Source of the DNA: Bacillus_BA songklensis
Lineage (GTDB): Bacteria > Bacillota > Bacilli > Bacillales > Bacillaceae_H
DNA: 64,000 nt
Reading direction: 5' to 3'
Assembly: GCF_042649685.1 (NCBI RefSeq)
Contig: NZ_JBHRZT010000020.1
Coordinates: 248,001-312,000 of the forward strand
Shown here: in pieces, positions 8,911-17,707 of the stretch
Position numbering within the stretch: the first letter of the stretch is position 1
Layout of the letters: the number at the start of each line of letters is the position of its first letter
Translations under genes and position numbers: made by a program
Notes under the pieces: generated by a model
Seen by the model: the letters and a program-made list of their open reading frames with translations, nothing else
Database searches by the model: none
Told to the model about the DNA's origin: nothing

Positions 8911-8989
8911 CTTCTAACGAAAAAACATGATATGAGCCACATTTTATCGTTTACACTTCTTACTCCCCGAAGAGGTGAAACTATGTAAA

Positions 8990-9155
8990 GGAAAGGCAGG
9001 TCTACTGACTTTTGCTTCTTCCTACTTTAAGCCCTTCCCGCACAGTCATACCATGCAGTGGTATTCGCTTATTTCGTCCACAATTACAGTTGCGGGGACA
9101 GTTCTGGATCTTCACCAGATTCCCTTTTAAGTTTTATAATAAAAACACCTTTACC
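8990..9155 (-). promoter_or_regulatory. Cobalamin (adenosylcobalamin) riboswitch aptamer
   Basis: Read on the minus strand, the region holds the conserved blocks of the B12 aptamer in order: AAAGGTG, AAAAGGGAATCTGGTGAAG, ATCCAGAACTGTCCCCGCA, ACTGTAA, then ACCACTGCATGGTATGACTG (B12-box equivalent), GCGGGAAGG and AGTCAGTAGACCTGCCT at the 3' end. All fit the cobalamin riboswitch consensus known from Rfam and Bacillus btu leaders. It controls the FecCD permease gene downstream. Confidence 0.93.
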
Positions 9156-9171
9156 CTTTATCCCGCTCTAA

Positions 9172-9245
9172 TGGACGGTAAAACCCCACTTTTTAAATAC
9201 GGGATAACCGCCCGTAAGAGCCCGGTTGGTTCAACTAATCATCAG
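9172..9245. repeat. Repeat family 4 hairpin downstream of resE
   Basis: GCTCTAATGGACGGTAAAAC pairs with GTTATC/ACCGCCCGTAAGAGC around an AT-rich loop, followed by CCCGGTTGGTTCAACTAATC. It sits between the resE stop and the B12 riboswitch and may end resE transcripts. Related hairpins occur at 15553-15614 and, more distantly, 24752-24835. The TTCAAC end recalls right ends of IS200/IS605-type elements, but that link is speculation. Confidence 0.5.
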
Positions 9246-9286
9246 AGCCATACCTCCTCCGATGGAAGTTTCACTTTATCATTCTT

Positions 9287-11062
9287 TTATTCTATTTTAG
9301 TTGGCAGGCTGATCGAGAATGTCGTTCCTTCTCCAAGCTTACTGTATACGGAAATAACTCCACCATGTGCTTCAACAATATTTTTTGCAATCGCGAGCCC
9401 TAAACCTGTGCCGGACTTTCCGCGCGTTCTTGCTTTATCCGCTTTATAAAAACGCTCAAACACAAATGGCAAATCCTCTTCTGGGATGCCAGCTCCGTTA
9501 TCTTGCACCTTCAGCAGCAATTCCGTTTCATCATTTCCAACATGCAATACGACTTTTCCGCCTTCTTGCGTATGGCGAATCGCATTATCAATCAAGTTGG
9601 TCAGCACTTGCTCCATTCGATCAGGGTCAAAAGTGGCTCCGTCGTTTGATAAGGCCTTTTTTTCCAGAGTGACCGAAACACGCTTCTCTTTTGCCAAGCC
9701 TTGAAATTTTCTGACGATCCGTTCCGAGAACTCTGCAATGGACACATCGGCCACATTCAGTTGAATATGTCCTGCTTCCATTCGCGCTAAGTCGAGAAGC
9801 TCATTTACAAGACGGCCCATGCGGAGGGATTCGTCGTAAATGACTTGGGCAATTTCTTTCTTTTCTTCATCCGTACTTGCGATATCATCAACAATCGCTT
9901 CGCTGTAACCCTGAAGCATCGCAATCGGTGTACGCAGTTCATGGGAAACATTGGCAATGAAATCCTTGCGCATTTTGTCCAATCTTCTTTCTTCCGTCAT
10001 ATCCCTTACAACGGCAACTGCTCCACGAATTTTCGTTTGGTTATATAAAGGAGACATTAAAATAACCCAGCTATGCCCTTGAATCGTGATTTCAATACTT
10101 TGTTCCTCTTCTGTCGCCACGACCTTCTGAAACAAATAGTGCACTTTCGCAGGAAGTTCACTTTGCCCCTTATCGCCCTGTTCATGATCAGCCGCTTGCA
10201 AAAAGCGCTCGGCAGGAGGATTCGTAATCAAAATGGAACCATCCCGGCTTAACGTAATAACACCGTCGGCCATACTGCTTAAAATATTGGCTAAATGTTC
10301 TTTCTCCTGGCTTAAGGCATTGATATTATATTTCAATTGTCTTCCCATTTGGTTAAACGCGATGGCCAGTTCACCGATTTCATCATGTGTTAAAATCGGC
10401 ACTTTCGTATCAAACTTTCCTTTTGCTACTTCAAAAGCAGCTTGCCTCATCTTGCGCAGCGGTGCCGTAATACGCGTCGATAAGAAAAACGCAAAAATCG
10501 TCGTCAAAATAATGGCGACACCGGCTGCGAGCAAAATGAACTTCGTTGTATGTTTGGAAGGTTCAGCGATCGACGAGAGCGATTCATATAAATAGATGGC
10601 TCCTTGCTCTCCATCAGCGGATAAAGGGACACCGACAATATAAATCAAATCATCACTATCTTTTTCGTCAGGATTTCCGAGGTATGTTTTTTTCTGAACA
10701 TTTTTTCCCGTTTGGGCAACACTCTTTAACTTTTTATCTTGGTGAAGAAGCTTGGCGATATAACTCTTCTCATCTTCTTTCACATTTCTAAAATCGGGAG
10801 GTTGATTTTTGTTTCGCAAAATAACAAGACTTGAATCATCTACAAGTTCGCCGACAATAGACAAGCCCATTTGTTCAGCCTCTGTTCGTTCCATGATATG
10901 AGAGATTTTGACCGCTTTTCTCGTCAATTCTTTTTCCGCTTCATTTACATGATAATTCTCAAAAAACTCCAACAGCAAAATGGTCAGTGTGAATAAAACA
11001 AATGAAACGAGCAATAAAATGGTAAACCATAGTTTACCTACAACACTTCGCCAAAACATCAT
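9287..11062 (-). CDS. resE: Sensor histidine kinase ResE
   Basis: Membrane sensor kinase of 591 residues that phosphorylates ResD in response to oxygen limitation or nitric oxide (role known from B. subtilis). In order: transmembrane helix (about 11-33), extracytoplasmic loop, second helix (about 172-194), HAMP (195-248), PAS (about 255-355), HisKA with the phospho-accepting His in NVSHELRTPIAML (about 372), and HATPase_c with N box NAIRHT, G1 DNGAGIPEED and G2 GTGLGLAI. It overlaps the 3' end of resD by four bases, so the two are co-translated. A ribosome binding site lies inside resD. Confidence 0.96.
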   Translation of the reverse strand: MMFWRSVVGKLWFTILLLVSFVLFTLTILLLEFFENYHVNEAEKELTRKAVKISHIMERTEAEQMGLSIVGELVDDSSLVILRNKNQPPDFRNVKEDEKSYIAKLLHQDKKLKSVAQTGKNVQKKTYLGNPDEKDSDDLIYIVGVPLSADGEQGAIYLYESLSSIAEPSKHTTKFILLAAGVAIILTTIFAFFLSTRITAPLRKMRQAAFEVAKGKFDTKVPILTHDEIGELAIAFNQMGRQLKYNINALSQEKEHLANILSSMADGVITLSRDGSILITNPPAERFLQAADHEQGDKGQSELPAKVHYLFQKVVATEEEQSIEITIQGHSWVILMSPLYNQTKIRGAVAVVRDMTEERRLDKMRKDFIANVSHELRTPIAMLQGYSEAIVDDIASTDEEKKEIAQVIYDESLRMGRLVNELLDLARMEAGHIQLNVADVSIAEFSERIVRKFQGLAKEKRVSVTLEKKALSNDGATFDPDRMEQVLTNLIDNAIRHTQEGGKVVLHVGNDETELLLKVQDNGAGIPEEDLPFVFERFYKADKARTRGKSGTGLGLAIAKNIVEAHGGVISVYSKLGEGTTFSISLPTKIE

Positions 11063-11775
11063 TCATTGCCAACCTCAAATTTATATCCGACACCCCATAC
11101 GGTTACAATCATCTTGGCTGCTTCCGGTGACACACGATTTAACTTTTCACGCAACCGTTTTACATGTGTATCTACTGTACGTAAGTCCCCAAAGAAGTCA
11201 TAATGCCATACTTCGCGAAGCAATTGCTCACGATCGTACACCTTATCAGGGGTTTTTGCTAAAAAGCATAGAAGCTCATATTCTTTTGGAGTTAAACTTA
11301 CTTCCTGGCCGTCAGCCGTGACACGATGGGCATCATTATCTATCGTTAAATGCGGAAATACAATTAAATCTTTTGCGCTCGTTTCAGTTTGTATATATGT
11401 AGTAGGAGAGGATCTTCTTAATAAAGCTTTCACGCGCAATACAACTTCACGCGGACTGAAAGGTTTCACGATGTAATCATCTGTTCCTGCTTCAAACCCT
11501 TGTACACGGGTTGCTTCTTCCCCTTTAGCGGTCAGCATAATAATGGGGGTCGCTTTTTTCTCACGCAGCTCTTTGCATACTTCAATGCCGTCTTTTCCCG
11601 GCATCATAAGGTCAAGCAAAATCAAATCATAATGATTTGCTAAAGCTTTCTCCAATGCTTCCTCACCATCGGCTGCTTCTTCAATCACATAATTTTCCCG
11701 CTCTAAATACATTTTCAATAACCTTCTAATTCTTTCTTCATCATCCACAACCAGAATTTTCATTTCATTTTGCAT
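11059..11775 (-). CDS. resD: Response regulator ResD
   Basis: OmpR/PhoB-family transcription factor of 238 residues controlling respiration and anaerobic genes. The receiver domain (about 5-120) has the acidic pair D11-D12, phospho-acceptor D55 in LLDLMMPG, a Thr in MLTAKGE and Lys104 in VKPF. The winged-helix DNA-binding domain (about 140-236) has RVTADGQEVSLTPKEYELL and the recognition segment DLRTVDTHVKRLREKL. It partners ResE. A start with AAGGAGGAACGATACT lies directly upstream. Confidence 0.96.
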   Translation of the reverse strand: MQNEMKILVVDDEERIRRLLKMYLERENYVIEEAADGEEALEKALANHYDLILLDLMMPGKDGIEVCKELREKKATPIIMLTAKGEEATRVQGFEAGTDDYIVKPFSPREVVLRVKALLRRSSPTTYIQTETSAKDLIVFPHLTIDNDAHRVTADGQEVSLTPKEYELLCFLAKTPDKVYDREQLLREVWHYDFFGDLRTVDTHVKRLREKLNRVSPEAAKMIVTVWGVGYKFEVGNE

Positions 11776-11967
11776 AGTATCGTTCCTCCTTCTTCTAGTT
11801 TACAAAAAATGAATTTTGATATCTAGATTGATCAGTGATTTTTCCTGTATGTATCCCTGTTATTTTTTTGTAAAATCTCTTCAATATTAAGATTTCGCTG
11901 CAAAACATGAAGACTGTTGCCTTTATCGAGAAATGCTGCCCTTCCTTTTCTTCCAAAAGGACGCGAT

Positions 11968-12026
11968 ATAGAAACGGACCTTTCGCCATATCGCTGCTTT
12001 CCCAGCGAAATAAACGGAAAGGTCCA
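11968..12026 (-). terminator. Long stem between resC and resD (terminator or attenuator)
   Basis: The arms GGACCTTTCCG and CGAAAGGTCC enclose an inner hairpin CGCTGGGAAAGCAGCG. The structure begins 15 bp after the resC stop. There is no strong T-run, so it may only partly separate resABC transcripts from resDE. The 11776-12042 gap shows no convincing gene. Confidence 0.5.
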
Positions 12027-12042
12027 TCTTTCTGACATTTTT

Positions 12043-13221
12043 CTATGCGTATGAATGTAAACCGGCAATAACCAAGTTAACAGCAACCAAGTTAAACATG
12101 ATAATGGCAAAGCCCACTACTGCAAGCCATGCAGATTTTTCGCCGTGCCATCCCTTTGACAAACGCAAGTGTAAAAAGGCTGCATAAAATAACCATGTGA
12201 TGAGTGCCCACACTTCCTTTGGATCCCATCCCCAGAATCTTGTCCAGGCCATTTGAGCCCAAATCATCGCGAAAATAAGAGCACCTAACGTAAAGACCGG
12301 AAATCCGATCGCAACAGACCGGTAGCCAATTTCATCAAGCAAATCCAGATTCGCGTTTTTGACAAACGGCTGAAGAGCAGCTCCAATTCGTTTTCTCAAG
12401 ATGACACGTAATAATCCATATAATACGAGGCCGCTAAACAAGGACCAAATAACCGTGTTCAACTTTTTAGCGTTAATGATGGCCGGCATGTCTACAAGAG
12501 GTTCGAAGCGTCCTTCTGTTTTTAGTTCTCCCTTATGCAAACCCACTAATGCCGGCATCTGATAGGTTTCTTCTACTTGCTGGTTGTTTTTATCAATCCA
12601 TTGAAATGCCGCCTCATAATCCATCATTTTAAATGAGGTTGTGACAAGAACGAAACCGACTACAGTAATTAAACAAAATAAAATAAATTCCAGCCAAAAC
12701 GTCTTGCTGTTGGCTTTTGTTTGGTCAATCAATTTAATTAAATAAATTAATCCCGCTGCAAAGCTGATCGCAAGAATGGACTCCCCCGCCGCTGCAGTCG
12801 TTACATGAATATGCAGCCAATCACTTTGCAATGCCGGAATAAGCGGCGAAATCTCCCTTGGGAACATGCTTGCATAAGCAATGACTAAAATGGCAATCGG
12901 CAATGTAAATAGTCCTAGCATGCTTACTTTATAGATAGAGTAAATAATAATGAAGGCTCCTACCAGCATCATGCCGAAAAAGGTTGTAAATTCAAATAAG
13001 TTACTGACAGGGGCATGCCCTGCTGCAATCCATCTTGTAATAAAATAACCAAGCTGGGCCGCAAATCCAATGGCCGTCACTAAAAAGCCAAGCTTTGACC
13101 AGCGGCTTACATCGGAAGTACTGCGTTTATCCCGAATGGCTCCACCAAAAAAAAACGTCGCCACAAGGTATAAAATAAATGCTGTATATAACAAGTTGCT
13201 GCTTAAACTAGCCAGGTCCAC
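12043..13221 (-). CDS. resC: Cytochrome c biogenesis protein ResC (CcsA family)
   Basis: Polytopic membrane protein of 392 residues of system II cytochrome c maturation; with ResB it moves haem across the membrane and joins it to apocytochromes. The haem-handling WWD-type motif is visible as WGWDPKEVWALITWLFYAAFLH near residues 318-340. Several transmembrane helices run through the whole length and a soluble insertion (about 195-245) contains the YQMPALVGLHKGEL stretch. The gene follows resB after 16 bp on the same strand, as in the resABC operon. Confidence 0.95.
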   Translation of the reverse strand: MDLASLSSNLLYTAFILYLVATFFFGGAIRDKRSTSDVSRWSKLGFLVTAIGFAAQLGYFITRWIAAGHAPVSNLFEFTTFFGMMLVGAFIIIYSIYKVSMLGLFTLPIAILVIAYASMFPREISPLIPALQSDWLHIHVTTAAAGESILAISFAAGLIYLIKLIDQTKANSKTFWLEFILFCLITVVGFVLVTTSFKMMDYEAAFQWIDKNNQQVEETYQMPALVGLHKGELKTEGRFEPLVDMPAIINAKKLNTVIWSLFSGLVLYGLLRVILRKRIGAALQPFVKNANLDLLDEIGYRSVAIGFPVFTLGALIFAMIWAQMAWTRFWGWDPKEVWALITWLFYAAFLHLRLSKGWHGEKSAWLAVVGFAIIMFNLVAVNLVIAGLHSYA

Positions 13222-13237
13222 TTTCCAGTTCCCCCTC

Positions 13238-14866
13238 TTAGCTTACTTTTTTCTCCTTATCCACCTGATCCTCAGGAGCCAAAATGTTTGTATCTTTTAA
13301 TGCGAGGTTAATTTCATTTTTGAGCCCATACCAATTTTTGTTCGTATGGCCTGCAATCCAAAGTTCGTTCCCCATACGTTGAATCCAGATACGACGATGG
13401 TTCCAATACATTCCTTGGATGACGCCGATCATAAAAATGGCTCCGCCAATCCCCAAAATCCATAATGTCAAGTCTTTGCGTACGGTTAATCCGGCAACGT
13501 TTTTCGTCTCAATACCCGCAAACGCCATCTTATATTTGTTATCCCCCAGCGGTTCGAGGTTTTGACGAATGGCTACAAAACTGACCTCCCCTTTTGGACG
13601 GTCAGGAGCAAACATTTTAAACACGAACGCCGGGTTATTCGGAATACGGGTTTTGGTGTTAGGATTGCCGTCATCATCAAAATAAAAGTCAGGAAAATAG
13701 CTTAATAGTTCAACGCGATAGCCGTTTCCTAAATCATATTTTAGTTTTGGGTCATGTAAATCCAGTTTCACTACCCCGTATTCTTGTTTTGACTGTTTAT
13801 CAATTAATTTTAAAGACATCGAGCTCAGTTCATTCAGCTTATAATCTGTTTGATATAAAGCATAGCGATCATGCTTTAACGGCTCATTGACACGAATAGG
13901 GTATTCTTTGATTTTCTTGAGTTCAGGTTTAGCGCCCGGAATTATTTCTCCTTTTCGTTCGTAAAGCGTAACGTCAGATTGATAGTTTTTGGCAATCATT
14001 CCGTTGCCGACACGGTTGATCGCATCCTCAAATACTTGTTTGTCTTTCGATTTGTCATATGTTTGGAAAATAAACCGGTCATTCTTCAAATAATAACGCC
14101 CTTCTGTACCAGGGATGACCTTTGTTTCCCCCTCACGAATCCACAGCACTTCATCGACATACATGCCGGGAACAAAGCGAAGCATGGCTCCAATCAAGAA
14201 AATGATGAGTCCTATATGATTGACGTAGGGCCCCCATCTGGAGAACCGGCCTTTTTCCGCCAAAATGTTACCGTTTTCTTCGCGGACCTCATATCGCCGC
14301 TGCTTCAATGCCTTTTTCAAGGTTTCATAGTCCTGTTCGGTCCAATTGGTATTGATGCCAAACAGGCGCTGCCTCTTTAAAAAATTAGAATGGCGTGTGA
14401 CCCCCTGCTTTTTTAAAGCGCGATAAAGCGGGACAACACGATCCAAACTGCAAATGACAAGTGAAATACCAATAGAAGCTATTAAAATCATATACCACCA
14501 TGAACCGTATAAATCATGGAATCCTAATTCATAGTACAACTTACCTGTCCATCCGTACTGGTCTTCATAATACTCAGCAGGCTTAACATTGGGAGGTATG
14601 TACATTTCTTGCGGGTAAATCGTTCCAAGAGCAGAAGCAACCAACGTCATAACAATCAGCCAAACACCGACTTTAACAGAAGAGAAAAAATTCCAAATTT
14701 TATCGATCATCGTTTTATCATATGTTTGTGATCGTCTGGCACTTCCCTCATAGCGCATGTCCAACAGTTTCTTTGAACTCTCGTCACCTACCGGTTTTCC
14801 GCATGATTCACAAAAAATCGTCCCATGCGGATTTACATGTCCACATTCACATTTTACATGTTCCAT
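13238..14866 (-). CDS. resB: Cytochrome c biogenesis protein ResB
   Basis: Membrane protein of 542 residues forming the system II haem lyase complex with ResC. It opens with a zinc-ribbon-like cysteine set (CECGHVNPHGTIFCESCGK), followed by transmembrane helices near 65-90, 125-145 and 210-235, a large extracytoplasmic domain and a last helix near 475-497 (LTLWILGIGGAIFMIGVIQGM). The length equals what I recall for B. subtilis ResB. It starts 13 bp after resA. Confidence 0.95.
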   Translation of the reverse strand: MEHVKCECGHVNPHGTIFCESCGKPVGDESSKKLLDMRYEGSARRSQTYDKTMIDKIWNFFSSVKVGVWLIVMTLVASALGTIYPQEMYIPPNVKPAEYYEDQYGWTGKLYYELGFHDLYGSWWYMILIASIGISLVICSLDRVVPLYRALKKQGVTRHSNFLKRQRLFGINTNWTEQDYETLKKALKQRRYEVREENGNILAEKGRFSRWGPYVNHIGLIIFLIGAMLRFVPGMYVDEVLWIREGETKVIPGTEGRYYLKNDRFIFQTYDKSKDKQVFEDAINRVGNGMIAKNYQSDVTLYERKGEIIPGAKPELKKIKEYPIRVNEPLKHDRYALYQTDYKLNELSSMSLKLIDKQSKQEYGVVKLDLHDPKLKYDLGNGYRVELLSYFPDFYFDDDGNPNTKTRIPNNPAFVFKMFAPDRPKGEVSFVAIRQNLEPLGDNKYKMAFAGIETKNVAGLTVRKDLTLWILGIGGAIFMIGVIQGMYWNHRRIWIQRMGNELWIAGHTNKNWYGLKNEINLALKDTNILAPEDQVDKEKKVS

Positions 14867-14879
14867 TGCTGAAAACTCC

Positions 14880-15401
14880 TTACGGTTTAATCATTTCCAT
14901 GTATTCATTGATTTTCTTTTCGTCTAAACCACCAAGAAAAACATCTACCACTTTCCCATTTTTATCAATAAGGAAAGTCGTTGGCAACGGATCTACCCCG
15001 TAAGCGTTTAACACTTGGGAACCTTTATCAATCATGATTGGAAACGTCAAATTATAACGCTCTGCAAATTTTGTAACCGCTATATTCGTTTCATCTACGT
15101 TAACTGCTAGAATCTCTATTCCTTGATCCTTGTAAATCTGATACTGCCTTTGCATGGCAGGCATCTCTTTTTCACACGGTTTGCACCATGTCCCCCAAAA
15201 ATTCAAGAATACTCCTTTTCCCCGGTAATCAGACAATTGATGAGTATTCCCCCCCAAGTCCGACAACACAAAGTCTGGTGCCGTATCTCCTACTGCTACT
15301 TTTTCTTTACTCGTAAAAAAATTTACATATAATGTATAACCTAAAGCAGCCACGAGCACAGCCAAAATAACCGTTCTCATGACTAATCGACGATTTTTCA
15401 T
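14880..15401 (-). CDS. resA: Thiol-disulfide oxidoreductase ResA
   Basis: Membrane-tethered thioredoxin-like protein of 173 residues that keeps apocytochrome c haem-binding cysteines reduced outside the membrane. It has an N-terminal anchor (about 7-27), then a thioredoxin fold with the redox pair C73-C76 in WCKPCEK and the cis-proline loop VDPLPTTFLID. It is the first gene of the resABC(DE) cluster. The promoter region is within 15402-15552; no ResD site was assigned. Confidence 0.95.
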   Translation of the reverse strand: MKNRRLVMRTVILAVLVAALGYTLYVNFFTSKEKVAVGDTAPDFVLSDLGGNTHQLSDYRGKGVFLNFWGTWCKPCEKEMPAMQRQYQIYKDQGIEILAVNVDETNIAVTKFAERYNLTFPIMIDKGSQVLNAYGVDPLPTTFLIDKNGKVVDVFLGGLDEKKINEYMEMIKP

Positions 15402-15552
15402 GGCAAGTATCCCCCAAAAAAGTCTGAAAATACAGTATAAATTATATCATTTTTCACTTTAAATGCCTTGGAAAGATTATGAAGGTTATGTGACGCATTA
15501 TTTTAGTTGGATTTATATAAAAATATAGGCTTTTTTAATCAAGTCTTTCCCT

Positions 15553-15614
15553 TCTCTAACGGGCGGTAACATCTCGCTTTTTTCGTTTGAAGAAGAACCG
15601 CCCCTAAGAACTCT
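15553..15614. repeat. Repeat family 4 hairpin, probable terminator of rluB
   Basis: CTCTAACGGGCGGTAAC pairs with GAACCGCCCCTAAGAAC around a T-rich loop, 12 bp beyond the rluB stop. Sequence and layout match the hairpin at 9172-9222. Confidence 0.55.
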
Positions 15615-15626
15615 GTACGTTATAGT

Positions 15627-16352
15627 CTATCTGGTAGAGTTGGCTAATGCGTATAGCTGTTTCACTTCGTGGGCCGTTAACTCACGGGATTCACCAGCAT
15701 TTAATCCTTTTAAATCCAAAAAGGCATAGCGGTCCCTTCTTAATTTCATGACAGGGTGACCAATCGCTTCAAACATTCTGCGCACTTGGCGATTTCTCCC
15801 TTCATGAATCGTAAGCTCTACTAACGCTGTCTGTTTTCTTTTATCAACCGATATGACCTTCGCACGGGCAGGAGCTGTCATTCCGTCTTCAAGACGAATG
15901 CCTCTTTCGAGCTGTTTTAGCTTTTCACGGAATGGAATGCCTTTTACCTTTGCAATATACACTTTCTCTATGTTATGTTTTGGGTGCATCAGCAGGTTGG
16001 CGAATTCACCATCATTGGTCAATAGTAAAAGACCTGACGTATCATAATCGAGACGACCGACAGGGTAAATGCGGGCATCTATATGTGGAAAATAATCTAC
16101 TACCGCTTTTCTACCTTTTTCATCATGTACACTGGAAATAACACCACGTGGTTTATAAAATAAGAAGTAAACAGGTTCTTCTCTCTCAAGCGGAATTTCG
16201 TTCACTTCCACCCGGTCGTTAGGTCCAACCTTTACACCTAATTCCTTTACGACCTTCCCGTTTACTTTCACTTTTCCTTCTAAAATGAGTTCCTCTGCTT
16301 TTCTTCTTGATGCAATACCTGCATGTGCAATCACCTTTTGCAATCGTTCCAT
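15627..16352 (-). CDS. rluB: Ribosomal large subunit pseudouridine synthase B
   Basis: RsuA-family synthase of 241 residues that makes a pseudouridine in helix 80-93 of 23S rRNA (position 2605 by E. coli numbering). An N-terminal S4 RNA-binding domain (about 2-60, MERLQKVIAHAGIASRRKAEELI) is followed by the catalytic domain with the active-site Asp in GRLDYDTSGLLLLTNDG and the downstream GRNRQVRRMFEAIGHPV motif. In B. subtilis the same gene lies between spmB and resA, as here. An AGGTG site precedes the ATG. Confidence 0.94.
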   Translation of the reverse strand: MERLQKVIAHAGIASRRKAEELILEGKVKVNGKVVKELGVKVGPNDRVEVNEIPLEREEPVYFLFYKPRGVISSVHDEKGRKAVVDYFPHIDARIYPVGRLDYDTSGLLLLTNDGEFANLLMHPKHNIEKVYIAKVKGIPFREKLKQLERGIRLEDGMTAPARAKVISVDKRKQTALVELTIHEGRNRQVRRMFEAIGHPVMKLRRDRYAFLDLKGLNAGESRELTAHEVKQLYALANSTR

Positions 16353-16509
16353 ATTGTTTTCACCTCTTGTAACATCTTACTTGTTTAGTGTTAATTGTAC
16401 AAGTGTTCCACCTATTAGTTTTACAAATTTACAGCGGCTCTACACCCCAAAAAACAACGATAATAAAAACCTGCACTCAACCGATGATTCTTTAGCTGAG
16501 AAATGAAAT

Positions 16510-16558
16510 GAGGGCGGCCTTCAGGCACAAAAAAATTGTGCTTGAAGATCTCGCCCTC
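16510..16558 (-). terminator. Terminator hairpin after spmB
   Basis: An outer GAGGGCG/CGCCCTC stem encloses a second paired segment (TTCAGGCACAA with TTGTGCTTGAA), 22 bp past the spmB stop. The two stems stack into one imperfect long hairpin. Confidence 0.7.
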
Positions 16559-16580
16559 ACTCAAACAATCTGAACATTTT

Positions 16581-17111
16581 TTATCCAAATACAAGTGTCA
16601 CTATGATAATAGAAGCCACAAACCCCACTAAATCCGCCAATAATCCGACTTTTAACGCGTCACCCATTTTCTTGATGCCAACCGCTCCAAAATAAACGGT
16701 CAGCACGTAGAAAGTCGTATCGGTACTTCCTTGCATCGTAGAAGCAAGCCTTCCAATAAATGAATCCGGTCCATACGTTGCGATGAGATCTGTCGTCAGG
16801 CCCAGCGCCGCCGTACCGGAAATGGGCCTGATAAGGGCAAGAGGAGCAATTTCCGGGGGGACTCCAATCGCTTGCAAAAAGGGACGTATAAAAGAAATGA
16901 AGTATTCCATCGCCCCTGAAGCCCGGAAAACAGAGATAGCGACTAACATCCCCACTAAATAAGGAATGAGAGAAAACGCGATTTGAATTCCTTCTTTTCC
17001 CCCTTCCACAAACGCTTCATATGTGGGAACCTTTTTAAAAGTTGCGTACAGTAAAATACCGCCAATAATTAGAGGAATCAACAAAAGAGAAACTTGATTA
17101 ATGATAGCCAT
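16581..17111 (-). CDS. spmB: Spore maturation protein B
   Basis: Membrane protein of 176 residues with the nucleoside-recognition (Gate) fold and about five hydrophobic helices. Motifs such as PYLVGMLVAISVFRASGAM and IRPISGTAALG are typical. SpmA and SpmB together are required for normal spore core dehydration and heat resistance. Its start codon overlaps the spmA stop by one base, so the two are translationally coupled, downstream of dacB. Confidence 0.94.
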   Translation of the reverse strand: MAIINQVSLLLIPLIIGGILLYATFKKVPTYEAFVEGGKEGIQIAFSLIPYLVGMLVAISVFRASGAMEYFISFIRPFLQAIGVPPEIAPLALIRPISGTAALGLTTDLIATYGPDSFIGRLASTMQGSTDTTFYVLTVYFGAVGIKKMGDALKVGLLADLVGFVASIIIVTLVFG

Positions 17112-17707
17112 CAGCGTCTTCCCCCTTTCCCTGCCCTTCTATAATAGAAGTATCGATCGAGTAAAATGGCTCCAAGTGTCGAGCAGATGGTCGCGATAAG
17201 CGTCGTTCCAATGATTTCAGCCGGATTGGAAGATTCGTATGTAATCCTGATAGCGATGATCGTTGTTGGAATAAGGGTGAGACTGGAAGTGTTGATGGCG
17301 AGGAAGGTGATCATGGAACGACTGGCTTCGTCTTTATCTCCGTTAAGCTTTTTTAACTGTTCCATCGCTTTAAGTCCCAAGGGAGTAGCTGCATTTCCTA
17401 ACCCAAACATATTGGCCATCATATTGGATAAGATGTACCCCATCGCAGGGTGGTCTTTGGGGATATCCGGAAACAGTCTTGTTACAACCGGACGGAATAA
17501 CCAGGCAAGCTTATCTAACAATCCTGCCTGCTGAGCAACATTCATCATCCCTAACCAAAATACCAGCACACTAATCAAGCCGATACTGAGTGTCACAGCT
17601 TCAGAAGCCCCTTGAAAAACCGCTTTGTTTACTTCTTCAATACGTCCGTTAATGATGGCAAACCCAATGCCTATAATGGTTAATAATACCCAAATTATAT
17701 TAACCAT
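17111..17707 (-). CDS. spmA: Spore maturation protein A
   Basis: Membrane protein of 198 residues with a Gate domain, partner of SpmB in spore core dehydration. Visible family segments are LISVLVFWLGMMNVAQQAGLL, YILSNMMANMFGLGNAATPLGLKAM and FLAINTSSLTLIPTTIIAIR, in membrane helices. It starts eight bases inside the end of dacB and ends at spmB, so dacB-spmA-spmB form one operon, read in the mother cell from the SigE-type promoter upstream of dacB. Confidence 0.95.
   Translation of the reverse strand: MVNIIWVLLTIIGIGFAIINGRIEEVNKAVFQGASEAVTLSIGLISVLVFWLGMMNVAQQAGLLDKLAWLFRPVVTRLFPDIPKDHPAMGYILSNMMANMFGLGNAATPLGLKAMEQLKKLNGDKDEASRSMITFLAINTSSLTLIPTTIIAIRITYESSNPAEIIGTTLIATICSTLGAILLDRYFYYRRAGKGGRR

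Noticed and set aside
9012..9449. 145-codon forward frame over the B12 riboswitch and the resE end
   Set aside because: It lies antisense to the riboswitch and resE and has no ribosome binding site.
11795..11989. Open frame between resC and resD on the minus strand
   Set aside because: Its ATG lies inside the resC-proximal hairpin without a ribosome binding site, and the composition is not protein-like.
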